NCBI GenBank assembly: GCA_001874305.1
Contig: MPCU01000012.1
Span: 1-64,000 of the forward strand
Reading direction: 5' to 3'
Source: Bacteriovorax sp. MedPE-SWde
GTDB taxonomy: Bacteria; Bdellovibrionota; Bacteriovoracia; Bacteriovoracales; Bacteriovoracaceae
Length of the DNA stretch: 64,000 nucleotides
The notes below the pieces were generated by a model. The model did not search any database. It worked only from the letters and a program-made list of their open reading frames with translations, and was not told the origin of the DNA. Position 1 is the first letter of the stretch, and every line of letters starts with the position of its first letter. Made by a program: the position numbers and the translations under genes. Shown in pieces: positions 26,142 through 35,019 of this stretch.

Positions 26142-29100
26142 ATGAAATATTTATTACTTATAGTCACACTCATCAATTTGTCTGTTCATGCGGAATACGC
26201 ACGTGTTCCCATTGATAATACAGGACTTCCTGCAAATGATTTAATTCATGAAGACTATGGAGTTCTTGATCCTGAGCTAGCATTAGAGCTTTCTCAAGAA
26301 GAAGGCCTTGACCTTGCATCTCTGAATCCTGAAGAAAGTGATATTTGGGATGGAAGAAATAATTTTCTTTCTTCACAGCTTGATAATAATCTCCCTGTTG
26401 ATAACGGCGATGAATTAACTTACAGCGGTACTATTAAATCACCGTCAGGTGTTATGAGGTTTAATGCAATAAACGGTGATCAAAGATTTCAAGTTCATTT
26501 AAGTAAGAGACTTCACACTATACTTTTAAGAAAAAACCTTATGAGAAGGTTAGGGTATATTATTCCTTCAATGAAATACCTTAAGGATTTAACTATTAAC
26601 TTTAAGGATGAAGCCCAGAAGAACTTCTTTAAAGATGTTGAATTAGTAAATGATCTCGTGGCATCATCAAGTCGTTGGATTGTTAAGGAAACTAAAACAA
26701 GCCTTACACTACAAGATGTTTTCGTTAAGGTTCCTAGTGCAAGTGACTTCTATGATATTGCATTAACTATGCTACCTCAGACTCTTGAGTCGAGATCTCT
26801 TCGTTCTTCAATTATCCCATACGCTCTAGCAGACATGGGTGAATCTATTAATAAATTTTCTTTTAAGGCCGTAAAGGTTAAAGATGGACATATTATTCTC
26901 CCACATGACACAGAAGCTAATTTTAACGCTACTGTTAATGACTTAAAGTGGATGGCGAATAAACTCAAGAAACTTACACGTAAAGACTTTGAAGTTATCG
27001 TTAAGGATGCATACTTTCCTGAAGTTGTCGCAAAGATTCTTGTTGAGAAATTAATTGCTCGAAGAAATAATATTCTTGAAATCGTAGATGTTACTCATAA
27101 CACAATTCCATACGTGAAAGACTTAGGTTTAGAAGGGATGGATAAAGGATATTTGAAAACTGAAGAATATGCAGGCTATGCTTCAAGATTTAGTCACGGA
27201 ATGAAGAAGGGACCACTTGATGATGTCTGGAGATATATTTTCTCTGAAGTTCAATCTAGTGCAATCTCATCTGTTGCAGATCTTGCAAGTAGCTTTATAA
27301 AGGCCAGAGACTTTGGTGAGGAAAGACTTGATTGGACAATAGATGATTTTCAAAAATATAAAGATTTTGCAATCGATGAATATATTAGAACTGGAGCATT
27401 TCCAGCGCTACCTTTTCAGTCTTGGACCGCACCATTAATAGAAGGACGATTAAATCTCGGACGTGATATTATTATTGGTGGAGCTCTGGGTACTGATAAC
27501 TTTGTACAGCTTGCAGATACAGCTGGTTTTGGGTTTTCATTAGGTGCATATGTAGGACTTGAAAGAGTATTCTCACAAGTTGTTAACGGAAGTGCGGTAC
27601 CAAAAATTGGTGTAAATGTTAACTATACACATGTTAAACCGATTGTTTCTCTTAAAGAAGCTCTTAAAGAGCCATATAAAAATATCTTAGTTAACTTTCT
27701 TACTAAGAGAGTAAAAAATAGCTTCAAGGGAATGGCCAGTGGTGCTGAACTAGATGAAGAGACACGTATGGAAGAGATTTCTAACTCTTATAAAGAGCTA
27801 AGTGAAAATCTCGGTGTTGGTGAATCTTTAATAATATCTGAAAATTTAGTTCCTGATATTTCGGTAAGTCTTAGAGGGCCATTATTTAATGGTATAACTG
27901 CATCAGGATCTTCTGGTGTTCGTTACAAGACCTTAAAAAGAATTCAAATCTATAGAAAGAGCCGAACTAGATTTCATGTATATTTTGATAATGGAAATCT
28001 TGTTGAAGCTTATGGAAACGGTGGTCTTGCTTATCTGATCCCTATTTTTAATGGTGCATCTAAGAAGACTGTTGGAAAAATGAATATAAACTTCTTTGAC
28101 TTCAACCTTGATCCGGATTTAAACGAAAATCCAGAATTTTATAAGAATGTAACTAATCTTTATTCTATTTTAAAGGATCGCTCTTTGGAATCAGTGGGTG
28201 AAGCACCTGTAAGAATCAAAAGTAATATTAATGATAATAGCACTAAGTTTTCTCTACTATTTTTTGTAAGTAAATTTGCAAGAAAGTTAAATGATTTAGT
28301 TGTTAAGTTTTCTGGTGCTGAAGATACTCGATATGTAGCAACAAGCTATGGTAGTCAGTCTGGTCTTAATTATATGAACTTCATGAAGACGATTGCGAAT
28401 TACTATTTGAAGCAAGTCTTTGAAGGATTCTCTTTCTCTGTTAATCCATTTGAGAATGCTGGTAGAACATTTAAAGGTTCGTCAAAAACTAAGGATATGC
28501 GATTTGAAGCTAAAATTAGAGATGTTAACGGTAAGACTAACTTAGATAATATGTATTCTAAGTATATGATGTACACCTACAAACATGAGGGTGGTTCTAC
28601 AAGTGAAAAACGCCTTTGGAAAAAGCTAAAAGCTTTCAATAAGAAATTTAAAAGAAATCTATTCTCTAAGTCAGATTCTGAAGATGCTGGAGCAATGCTT
28701 ACTTATAAAATTCAGGCAAACCTTCATTTTTATGAAAAAGCTGTAGAGAAAATGTTAAATCTCAATGATGATGAATTTAAAGCTCTAGGTATGAAGGTTG
28801 CAAAGTCTTATAATCGTTCTTATGCACGCTGCCAGCATGATTCTAACTCATCTAGTAGAACAATATCTCAAGAAATATATTGTGGAGATTTGTCATATAT
28901 AAAAAGATTAAGAAGATCTTGTCAAAAGTACTATAAGAAAGAAAAGCTGACTAAGGCACATAAGTGTGTTGCTAAATATGGATCTTATTTTGCAAAATAT
29001 ATGTCTTTTGAAATTTTATCAGACCTTCTTGGTTCAAAAAACATTTACTTAGAATCGTCTTTAAATGGTTTTAGAAAGAGACATGAATTCTTATATAGAC

Positions 29101-29228
29101 CAATCTATGGAAACTCCTTTGGCAGACAGAATGGTCAATTCGTTGATGGACCTATTGATTCAATACGAAAGTTTCTTGGTGTTATGAAGGGTGAAATTGA
29201 AGGAAGCTGGTATAGGGAGAGACTGTAA
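26142..29228 (+). CDS. very large secreted protein, unknown (four-Cys family)
   Basis: 1028 residues with a signal peptide (1-17, SVHAEY). The central part (~430-640) has glycine-rich alternating segments (IIIGGALGTDNF, GFGFSLGAYVGLE, GITASGSSGVRYK), suggesting strands or a barrel. Near the end four cysteines lie at residues 897, 914, 927 and 942 in a Lys/Arg-rich stretch (RLRRSCQKYYKKE, AHKCVAKYG), followed by ~86 residues. The 694-residue protein at 13876 ends the same way, so the two are probably distant paralogues. It is translationally coupled (TAATG) to the subtilase gene. Confidence 0.78.
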   Translation: MKYLLLIVTLINLSVHAEYARVPIDNTGLPANDLIHEDYGVLDPELALELSQEEGLDLASLNPEESDIWDGRNNFLSSQLDNNLPVDNGDELTYSGTIKSPSGVMRFNAINGDQRFQVHLSKRLHTILLRKNLMRRLGYIIPSMKYLKDLTINFKDEAQKNFFKDVELVNDLVASSSRWIVKETKTSLTLQDVFVKVPSASDFYDIALTMLPQTLESRSLRSSIIPYALADMGESINKFSFKAVKVKDGHIILPHDTEANFNATVNDLKWMANKLKKLTRKDFEVIVKDAYFPEVVAKILVEKLIARRNNILEIVDVTHNTIPYVKDLGLEGMDKGYLKTEEYAGYASRFSHGMKKGPLDDVWRYIFSEVQSSAISSVADLASSFIKARDFGEERLDWTIDDFQKYKDFAIDEYIRTGAFPALPFQSWTAPLIEGRLNLGRDIIIGGALGTDNFVQLADTAGFGFSLGAYVGLERVFSQVVNGSAVPKIGVNVNYTHVKPIVSLKEALKEPYKNILVNFLTKRVKNSFKGMASGAELDEETRMEEISNSYKELSENLGVGESLIISENLVPDISVSLRGPLFNGITASGSSGVRYKTLKRIQIYRKSRTRFHVYFDNGNLVEAYGNGGLAYLIPIFNGASKKTVGKMNINFFDFNLDPDLNENPEFYKNVTNLYSILKDRSLESVGEAPVRIKSNINDNSTKFSLLFFVSKFARKLNDLVVKFSGAEDTRYVATSYGSQSGLNYMNFMKTIANYYLKQVFEGFSFSVNPFENAGRTFKGSSKTKDMRFEAKIRDVNGKTNLDNMYSKYMMYTYKHEGGSTSEKRLWKKLKAFNKKFKRNLFSKSDSEDAGAMLTYKIQANLHFYEKAVEKMLNLNDDEFKALGMKVAKSYNRSYARCQHDSNSSSRTISQEIYCGDLSYIKRLRRSCQKYYKKEKLTKAHKCVAKYGSYFAKYMSFEILSDLLGSKNIYLESSLNGFRKRHEFLYRPIYGNSFGRQNGQFVDGPIDSIRKFLGVMKGEIEGSWYRERL

Positions 29229-32020
29229 TGTTTAAGAAATTACTAATATCTACATGTTTGATAAGCCCTGTTCTAGCGAATATTTCACTTGTTGATAAGC
29301 AATGGGCATCTAAGAATACTGGACAAGAGTATACACGTAAAGTTGGAGAACATAAGAGAAAGATAATTCATGGTACTCCAGGTTTTGATATAAATTTCCC
29401 AACAAACTTGTCAAAGTTAGAAGAAACTTCAAAAGAAGTTATCGTTGCTGTTATTGATACTGGTGTTGATATACACCATCCTGACTTAAAAGGTCGTATT
29501 TGGGAGAGTCCTAAGTGTAAGGGGCTTTCAAAAGAAGAGAGAGAAAAGTTAGTCTGTAATGGACTCAATGTACTAGATAGTAACGGAGATGTTTCAGATA
29601 GTGTTGGTCACGGTACTCATATTGCGGGTGTAATAGCATCTGCCATTAATGGTGTTGGTACTAGTGGGGTTACACACTCTAAGATCAAAATTATGCCTAT
29701 GAAGGCGGCACGTAAGAAGTTTAAGGGCTACACTGTAAATGGAAAGTTAACTTCAGAGTTAATGGCCAGTGCTGTTATGTATGCTCTAAGAAATGGTGCT
29801 CAAGTGGTTAACCTTAGTCTTGGGTATCCAAAAGTTGTTGTTTCTCCAAAAGTTAAAGCAACATTTGATTATGCAATCAAGCGAGGCCTCGTGATTGTGG
29901 CCGCGGCCGGAAATAATAATAAGAACAAGCCAGTATTTCCATGTAACTTTCCAGGAGTTATTTGTGTTGGAGCAATGGACGCTACAGGTGAAAAGCTATC
30001 AAGCTCTAATTTTGGTCATAAAGTAGATATTTATGCGCCTGGTGAGAATATCATTAGTACTATTCCAACAGGTTTAGAGTCGAAAATAATACGAGTTAAT
30101 GGTTATGATGCTAGAAATGGTACTTCACACGCTGCTCCATACGTTGCTGGACTTGCGGCCTTGATTAAATCTCAAGATCCAACACAAAGTGTAGAAGAAG
30201 TAACAAATAAAATTCTTTCATTTGCTAAATTGGTAAAAGCAAAAGATGGACGTGTTTATCCAGTTGTTAATTTTAATGATTCGCTATCAGCTAAGTCTGC
30301 CACTAATTTATCTTTAGATGTAAAAGGACTAGATGAAGTGACAGTGTCTGCAAACGGGAAATTTAAGTTTGATATTCCTGTTAAGTCTTCTACAGGTAAT
30401 GTAAGTTACAGTATAAAGAGTTCTAATTCTGATATTGTGATAGAAAATGCTACTGGAAGTATTAACTTAGATAAAACAAAGAATATTTTAGTTTCCGGAA
30501 AGCTGAATAACTTCTTATCTGATGCTGAGACTCAATTTACTCTAGATATCTCAAAAGATGGTGTGAGTATTTCAAAAGTCATTGATATTGATTTAAATAC
30601 TGTTTCTAGAGCAGATTTTAGGCAGTCTATAAATGGAATACCTGCTCCAGCAATCATTAAAATTACAAAACATTATAAAAGAAGTTCTTTGCAAAGGGTT
30701 TTAACTAGAGACAGTACTAAGACCACTCAAGACTTATTCTTTTTAAATCCTAAACTAAAGAGTCAGATAATACTTTTAAAAGAAGGGAAGTCATATTCCC
30801 CAATTAAGTTAAATTTAGAAAATAGCTCTGAAATTAGCTCTGTTATAAAAATCGATATCAACCTTGATGGTATAGAAGATTACTTCGTTTATGGGGCAAC
30901 AGCTAATAAGAGAAGCTATTTCTTTGCATACTTTGATGCCGAAGGTAGACCATTATTTAAAAATAACTATTGGAAGTTTCCTTCGACTCGTTTTGGTGGG
31001 TTACCTTTTGTTAGAGGTTTTGAAAAATTCTCATATCTTAAAATTACTACCAAAGAATTTGGTACATTTTTAACTCCTGCATTAGTTAGACAGTGGGATT
31101 TACCTTTTGAAGACAATAGTAATGATCCAATCGATAGATTAATGGTTTCTAAGAAAAAGAGAGGATACTACTTCCTTCCTGCTTTAAGTGAAGATAAGGT
31201 GAGCTTATCACTTAGAACTCTAGACTCTTATTCTACTATTATGAAGCTAAAGAAGGATCTTGATGTTGAAAGTTTTGAGCAGCTTGATATAGCACATATA
31301 ATTCCACAGACAAATACACAGAAGTTACACGGTAAACTTATGGCAACGTATGTATACGGTGAAGGATTTAAGAAGAAGACTGCGTTAGTAGAATATACTT
31401 CTGTTGGAGAGTTCCAGATCATCAATAAAGATTTAGGAAAGAATGTTGAAAAAAATGATCTCTCAAGATTTAGAAGTTCTTTAGATCGTACATATTCTGA
31501 TGATTTTATGTATGTAAGGCGCTTTAAAAGAAATTTTCTTAGAATAGCAAATAATAAATCGAGAAAGGCATTTATGCTGAAGTCTCAAACATGGTCTAAT
31601 CCTATTGTTGGAACAGTTGACGTATTTACTGATGGAGAGTCACGTAATTACTTTATCGAAAGTCGTTATAAAGTATTTTCTATAAAAGAAGAGAATGGAA
31701 TAGTTATAAGTAAGACAGCTCTTCCTGTTAATAGGGAGTCTAGTTATCCTGGTCTTTCATTCTCTCAAAGCTTTCAAGGTGTAAACCTAGGTAATGGTAG
31801 TGTTGGAGTATTTACAGATACAAAGTCTATATATGGTGAGACTGTTGGTGTGATGACAGATATAGGTGGTAGCTTTGCACGACCTGTAAAACTTAATATC
31901 TTAATGAAGAATAACTGTGTTTCTTTAGGACAATCTGAGATTAGTAATGTTTCTACATTATTGATGCATTGTACGGATGGAAAGAAGTCATGGATTGAAA
32001 AACAGAAACTATCTATTTAG
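29228..32020 (+). CDS. secreted S8 (subtilisin-like) serine protease with long C-terminal region
   Basis: 930 residues. The signal peptide is 1-17. The S8 peptidase domain spans ~70-345 with the full triad: Asp77 (VAVIDTGVDIHHPDL), His128 (GHGTHIAGVIAS) and Ser300 (NGTSHAAPYVAGLAAL), plus the oxyanion Asn in AAAGNNN. A short N-terminal stretch may be a propeptide. The ~580-residue C-terminal part looks beta-rich, with an FG-GAP-like segment (IDINLDGIEDYFVYG). It starts on the stop of the 1028-residue secreted protein (TAATG), so the two are probably made together; processing of that partner or of prey proteins is inference. Confidence 0.92.
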   Translation: MFKKLLISTCLISPVLANISLVDKQWASKNTGQEYTRKVGEHKRKIIHGTPGFDINFPTNLSKLEETSKEVIVAVIDTGVDIHHPDLKGRIWESPKCKGLSKEEREKLVCNGLNVLDSNGDVSDSVGHGTHIAGVIASAINGVGTSGVTHSKIKIMPMKAARKKFKGYTVNGKLTSELMASAVMYALRNGAQVVNLSLGYPKVVVSPKVKATFDYAIKRGLVIVAAAGNNNKNKPVFPCNFPGVICVGAMDATGEKLSSSNFGHKVDIYAPGENIISTIPTGLESKIIRVNGYDARNGTSHAAPYVAGLAALIKSQDPTQSVEEVTNKILSFAKLVKAKDGRVYPVVNFNDSLSAKSATNLSLDVKGLDEVTVSANGKFKFDIPVKSSTGNVSYSIKSSNSDIVIENATGSINLDKTKNILVSGKLNNFLSDAETQFTLDISKDGVSISKVIDIDLNTVSRADFRQSINGIPAPAIIKITKHYKRSSLQRVLTRDSTKTTQDLFFLNPKLKSQIILLKEGKSYSPIKLNLENSSEISSVIKIDINLDGIEDYFVYGATANKRSYFFAYFDAEGRPLFKNNYWKFPSTRFGGLPFVRGFEKFSYLKITTKEFGTFLTPALVRQWDLPFEDNSNDPIDRLMVSKKKRGYYFLPALSEDKVSLSLRTLDSYSTIMKLKKDLDVESFEQLDIAHIIPQTNTQKLHGKLMATYVYGEGFKKKTALVEYTSVGEFQIINKDLGKNVEKNDLSRFRSSLDRTYSDDFMYVRRFKRNFLRIANNKSRKAFMLKSQTWSNPIVGTVDVFTDGESRNYFIESRYKVFSIKEENGIVISKTALPVNRESSYPGLSFSQSFQGVNLGNGSVGVFTDTKSIYGETVGVMTDIGGSFARPVKLNILMKNNCVSLGQSEISNVSTLLMHCTDGKKSWIEKQKLSI

Positions 32021-32831
32021 TAAATGGGAAGAATTGAAGTGCAGTTAAGTATATTTCACTTTCTTCCCTAGTTGCTTCTTTGGTATCGAATTCATCTGCA
32101 AATTTATCTAATAATTGAATGAGTCTATCTTTTGCTTTTGGGATATCTTCTTTCTTTATCATGATCATTCTATATTCTAATGATCTCTTATTAAAATCAA
32201 TTTCATAACTCTTTTTAGAAAACTCAATAAAGTCATTGTGAAGATGTTTAAAATATCTTGTATCGATATCTTTGGATTGATAGTTTCCATTTATTTTTAA
32301 TGCACCATCATGATATTTTAATATCTCTTCTTTTTTCATTTCATTAAGAACTTCCATAAAGCTCTTAGTCTTAGGAATAAAGCGACTCTGATCATTTAGC
32401 CATGAAAGATCCTCTTTTAAGTTTGACCACTTTGTGGCCTCTCTTAGTAGACCCATCTCCCATCTAAACTGAATAGGGCGATTATCATCTTTTAAAGTAT
32501 TATCTTTGTTTGTTTCACCGTTATCCATGAGGAAAACAACTAGACTTTCATCATCCTTGGCCTGCTTTTGTATTTTTACTAATTGTTGAAAATACTGTTT
32601 TTCTTTTTCATCTAACTCTAAGTTTGCAATCAGCTTCTCTTGCATCCCTTTTCCTGCATGACGTTGACCTTTTAGTATCATTGTCAGTCCAGAGACACTT
32701 GAGAGACCAATTGCTTTGGCCCATTTTCCATAGGTGTGATTCTTATTTCGAGACTTTTCTATATTAAAAATATCCGCAAGTAACTTACGGTAATCCTTAT
32801 ATTCGAATATGTTTATCTCTTTGAATTTCAT
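32013..32831 (-). CDS. TIGR02147 family protein
   Basis: 272 residues from the ATG at 32831 (MKFKEINIFEYKDYRKLL); a TTG nine codons upstream is also in frame. The N-terminal segment contains FEYKDYRKLLADIF and the helix-turn-helix-like KWAKAIGLSSVSGLTMILKG. The ~180-residue helical C-terminal region is typical of TIGR02147, a family found mainly in Bdellovibrio-group bacteria and Fibrobacter. Members are presumed DNA-binding regulators. The last 8 bases overlap the convergent protease gene. A palindrome at 32876-32892 lies just upstream and could be its operator. Confidence 0.88.
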   Translation of the reverse strand: MKFKEINIFEYKDYRKLLADIFNIEKSRNKNHTYGKWAKAIGLSSVSGLTMILKGQRHAGKGMQEKLIANLELDEKEKQYFQQLVKIQKQAKDDESLVVFLMDNGETNKDNTLKDDNRPIQFRWEMGLLREATKWSNLKEDLSWLNDQSRFIPKTKSFMEVLNEMKKEEILKYHDGALKINGNYQSKDIDTRYFKHLHNDFIEFSKKSYEIDFNKRSLEYRMIMIKKEDIPKAKDRLIQLLDKFADEFDTKEATREESEIYLTALQFFPFTK

Positions 32832-32875
32832 GTATTTAGCTTGTCGGCAGATAACCAACTGATATTTAGCTATTT

Positions 32876-32892
32876 TTCACATATATTGTGAA
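32876..32892. promoter_or_regulatory. palindrome between divergent genes
   Basis: TTCACA, TATAT, TGTGAA is a perfect 6-bp inverted repeat between the TIGR02147 gene and the secreted-protein gene at 33002. Its arms are in the opposite order to a Crp site (TGTGA-N6-TCACA), so it is more likely a different regulator's operator. Confidence 0.35.
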
Positions 32893-33001
32893 TGTAAAAA
32901 GGTAACTGTGCTCTTGGATATGTTGATTTAAAAAGACATTTAAGTATTATAGCTCTTGTTTTCGGCCTTGGGCCCTTAGATATACTTTAAAGAGAGATAC
33001 T

Positions 33002-33379
33002 ATGAAAAAGATGATACTAGCATTACTTATTACCTTTTCAGCATTTGCAGATAATACTGGGTGGAGTGGAAGAATTCTTGCGAACCCTGAGTTTAATGAT
33101 CAAGTAAGAACTGAAATCGTAAAATCTTATAAGTCTAAATGTGGTACATCTTCTAAGGATTTTGAATTACCTCCTATTGTTCTAGTATCTGCAAAAGAGT
33201 CTACTTTCGGTTACCTTGGAACTGAAGCTCCTGTGTTCACTGTAACTCTTAGAACTTTTAGTGCTGTGATTTCTGACTATGTAGAACAGAATTTTGATAT
33301 TGAAGTTCAATACAATAGTCTTTTAAATAAATTTAAAGTTAAGTACGATCAAGATTTTAATTTAGAGTGTATTGATTAA
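33002..33379 (+). CDS. small secreted protein, unknown
   Basis: 125 residues. A signal peptide (1-16, SAFADN) precedes a ~108-residue mature domain with two cysteines (SKCGTSS and the C-terminal ECID) that could pair. Strand-rich segments (VFTVTLRTFSAVISDY, FDIEVQYNS) suggest a small beta-sandwich. GAGAGA precedes the ATG. It stands alone, divergent from the TIGR02147 gene and overlapping the convergent DOMON-like gene by 4 bases. No family is recognised. Confidence 0.7.
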   Translation: MKKMILALLITFSAFADNTGWSGRILANPEFNDQVRTEIVKSYKSKCGTSSKDFELPPIVLVSAKESTFGYLGTEAPVFTVTLRTFSAVISDYVEQNFDIEVQYNSLLNKFKVKYDQDFNLECID

Positions 33380-33921
33380 TTATATTCAAGAAAACTATCT
33401 GGGTGATGAAAATTTGGTCTTTCGTCCTTATGAGTAATTGCCCAATAACTTAAGTCCTCATCTTTTCCATCATTACTTTTTAATACTGCCGTTAAAGAAT
33501 ATTTTAAATTGTTTAAATCTTTAAACTCTTCAAAGAGAACACTCTTTGGGATTATAACTTTCATTTCTATTTGATTAGAACTTTTATCAAAATTTATTTT
33601 AAAGTTTCCTTCAAAAGACCATTGCGTTAATTGATCTATGTTATTTCTAAATTCAAAACAATTCCAGTCTAGCGATGGTGAGAAGTTAAACTCCATATAT
33701 TCTTTTGGATCATTCTTTCTAATAAAGAATTCAAAACAGGTTCTTTCCCACAGGCCTATTATGCGTTGTGGATTATCGGATATTTTGGAAGTGATGATCT
33801 TACTTGTGTCACCTGTAATATGGTAGGTGAGCTCTATTGAATCGCATTGAACAACTATCCCCGCATTAAAGTTATAGGGATAGTTGTTTGCTTTATATGG
33901 TAAGAGTTTATGCTTAGTCAT
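33376..33921 (-). CDS. DOMON-like domain protein
   Basis: 181 residues, one CBM9/DOMON-like beta-sandwich. Family-like landmarks are GLWERTCFEFFI, YMEFNFSPSLDWNCFEF and, at the end, LSYWAITHKDERPNFHHPDSF. Such domains bind sugars or haem in other settings; this stand-alone bacterial group has no assigned role. There is no signal peptide, so it should be cytoplasmic. It starts 3 bases after the slipin stop and is the last gene of the nfeD-slipin operon. Confidence 0.78.
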   Translation of the reverse strand: MTKHKLLPYKANNYPYNFNAGIVVQCDSIELTYHITGDTSKIITSKISDNPQRIIGLWERTCFEFFIRKNDPKEYMEFNFSPSLDWNCFEFRNNIDQLTQWSFEGNFKINFDKSSNQIEMKVIIPKSVLFEEFKDLNNLKYSLTAVLKSNDGKDEDLSYWAITHKDERPNFHHPDSFLEYN

Positions 33922-33924
33922 CTA

Positions 33925-34683
33925 CTACTTAGATTTTCCTTCCATAAACTTATTTAAGAAATCAACTGGTAGAGGGAAGAATGTTGTTGATTTTCCTTCA
34001 CCTGAAGAAATTTCTTTCATTGTATCTAAGTATCTAAGTACTATAGCATTTTGATGACGTCCCAGTATTTCTGCCGCTTCAGAGAGTTTGATAGATGCTT
34101 GAAGTTCACCTTCTGCTGAGATTACTTTAGCTCTCTTATCTCTTTCAGCTTCGGCCTGTTTTGCCATTGCTCTTTGCATTTCTATTGGAAGGTCAATCGC
34201 TTTAACTTCAACAGCTGAAACCTTAATTCCCCAAGGCTCAGTTTGTTCATCAAGAATAGCTTGTAGCTTCATATTGATTTGTTCTCTCATTGAAAGAATT
34301 TCATCTAGCTCGAACTGTCCAATAACTGATCTTAGAGTTGTCTGTGCAATTTGTGCTGTCGCTTGTAGATAGTTTTCTACCGCAATTACTGACTTTTCAG
34401 GATCTTCAACTCTAAAGTAAACAACACCATTTACTTTCAGTGTAACGTTGTCCTTAGAAATGATATCTTGAGATGGGATATCCATAGTGACAGTTCTTAG
34501 ATCACTTTTTTGCATTTTTTCTAGGCCTGGGATAATAAAAATCAGACCTGGACCTCTGACGCCAGTTAAACGACCTAGAAAGAATATAACACCACGTTCA
34601 TATTCTTTAAGAATCTTAACTGAGTTAAAGATTAGAATTATTAAAAAGAGGGCAAACGGTAAATAAGGTCCTAATAAGCTCAT
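33925..34683 (-). CDS. slipin/stomatin family (SPFH domain) protein
   Basis: 252 residues. A membrane hairpin (~1-25) precedes the SPFH domain: [45 protein letters not shown], and an Ala/Glu-rich helix [20 protein letters not shown] used for oligomerisation. AAGGAG precedes the ATG. Slipins form membrane rings and are classically paired with NfeD-type proteases, as here, where nfeD lies upstream on the same strand. The ~200 bases before this gene hold an unusual foldable region. Confidence 0.92.
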   Translation of the reverse strand: MSLLGPYLPFALFLIILIFNSVKILKEYERGVIFFLGRLTGVRGPGLIFIIPGLEKMQKSDLRTVTMDIPSQDIISKDNVTLKVNGVVYFRVEDPEKSVIAVENYLQATAQIAQTTLRSVIGQFELDEILSMREQINMKLQAILDEQTEPWGIKVSAVEVKAIDLPIEMQRAMAKQAEAERDKRAKVISAEGELQASIKLSEAAEILGRHQNAIVLRYLDTMKEISSGEGKSTTFFPLPVDFLNKFMEGKSK

Positions 34684-34760
34684 TCCTACTCCTTGGAATT
34701 AATATTTTTTGAATTGACATAAAACTGACAAAGCCTTGACTCTTAACCGATGTAAAGGAC

Positions 34761-34808
34761 AGAGGGGCCGTGTAATATAGTTACATGAGTTAGCGGCTTT
34801 CGCCCTCT
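34761..34808 (-). promoter_or_regulatory. nested hairpin upstream of the slipin gene
   Basis: Three stacked stems: AGAGGG 34761-34766 with CCCTCT 34803-34808, GCCG 34767-34770 with CGGC 34794-34797, and TGTAA 34771-34775 with TTACA 34781-34785, closing on a 5-base loop. The segment 34796-34809 is also perfectly complementary to 34967-34980 inside the small ORF, so two exclusive folds are possible in the mRNA. The rest of 34684-34881 is AT-rich leader. Confidence 0.5.
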
Positions 34809-34881
34809 CTCCCTCATTCTTTGTTTGATGTGTCGTCTCTTAAAAACTCACAACATTGATAGAAGGTCGTTAACCATATTT

Positions 34882-35019
34882 TTAAAACTTTGCTAAATTA
34901 GCAGCCCACCTCTTAAGTTCATTCCTAAACCATGTAATTTCATTTACTCCCACCTCAGAAGCTTTTGAGAGGGCGAAAGCTATCGACATAACTTGAGATA
35001 AAGATTTTTTAGTTATCAT
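34882..35019 (-). CDS. 45-residue small ORF between nfeD and slipin
   Basis: The ATG at 35019 shares a base with the nfeD stop (TAATG) and has AAAGGA six bases upstream inside nfeD, a good translation signal. The predicted peptide starts MITKKSLSQVMSIAFALSKA and ends in an amphipathic, Trp-containing helix (ITWFRNELKRWAANLAKF). No homologue is recognised. Its codons 12-17 hold one arm (34967-34980) of a perfect 14-bp inverted repeat whose other arm is at 34796-34809. It could be a real small membrane-active protein or a leader peptide whose translation controls slipin expression. Confidence 0.6.
   Translation of the reverse strand: MITKKSLSQVMSIAFALSKASEVGVNEITWFRNELKRWAANLAKF

Noticed and set aside
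32876-32892. Crp binding site
   Set aside because: The half-sites are in the reverse arrangement (TTCACA...TGTGAA) to the Crp consensus TGTGA-N6-TCACA.
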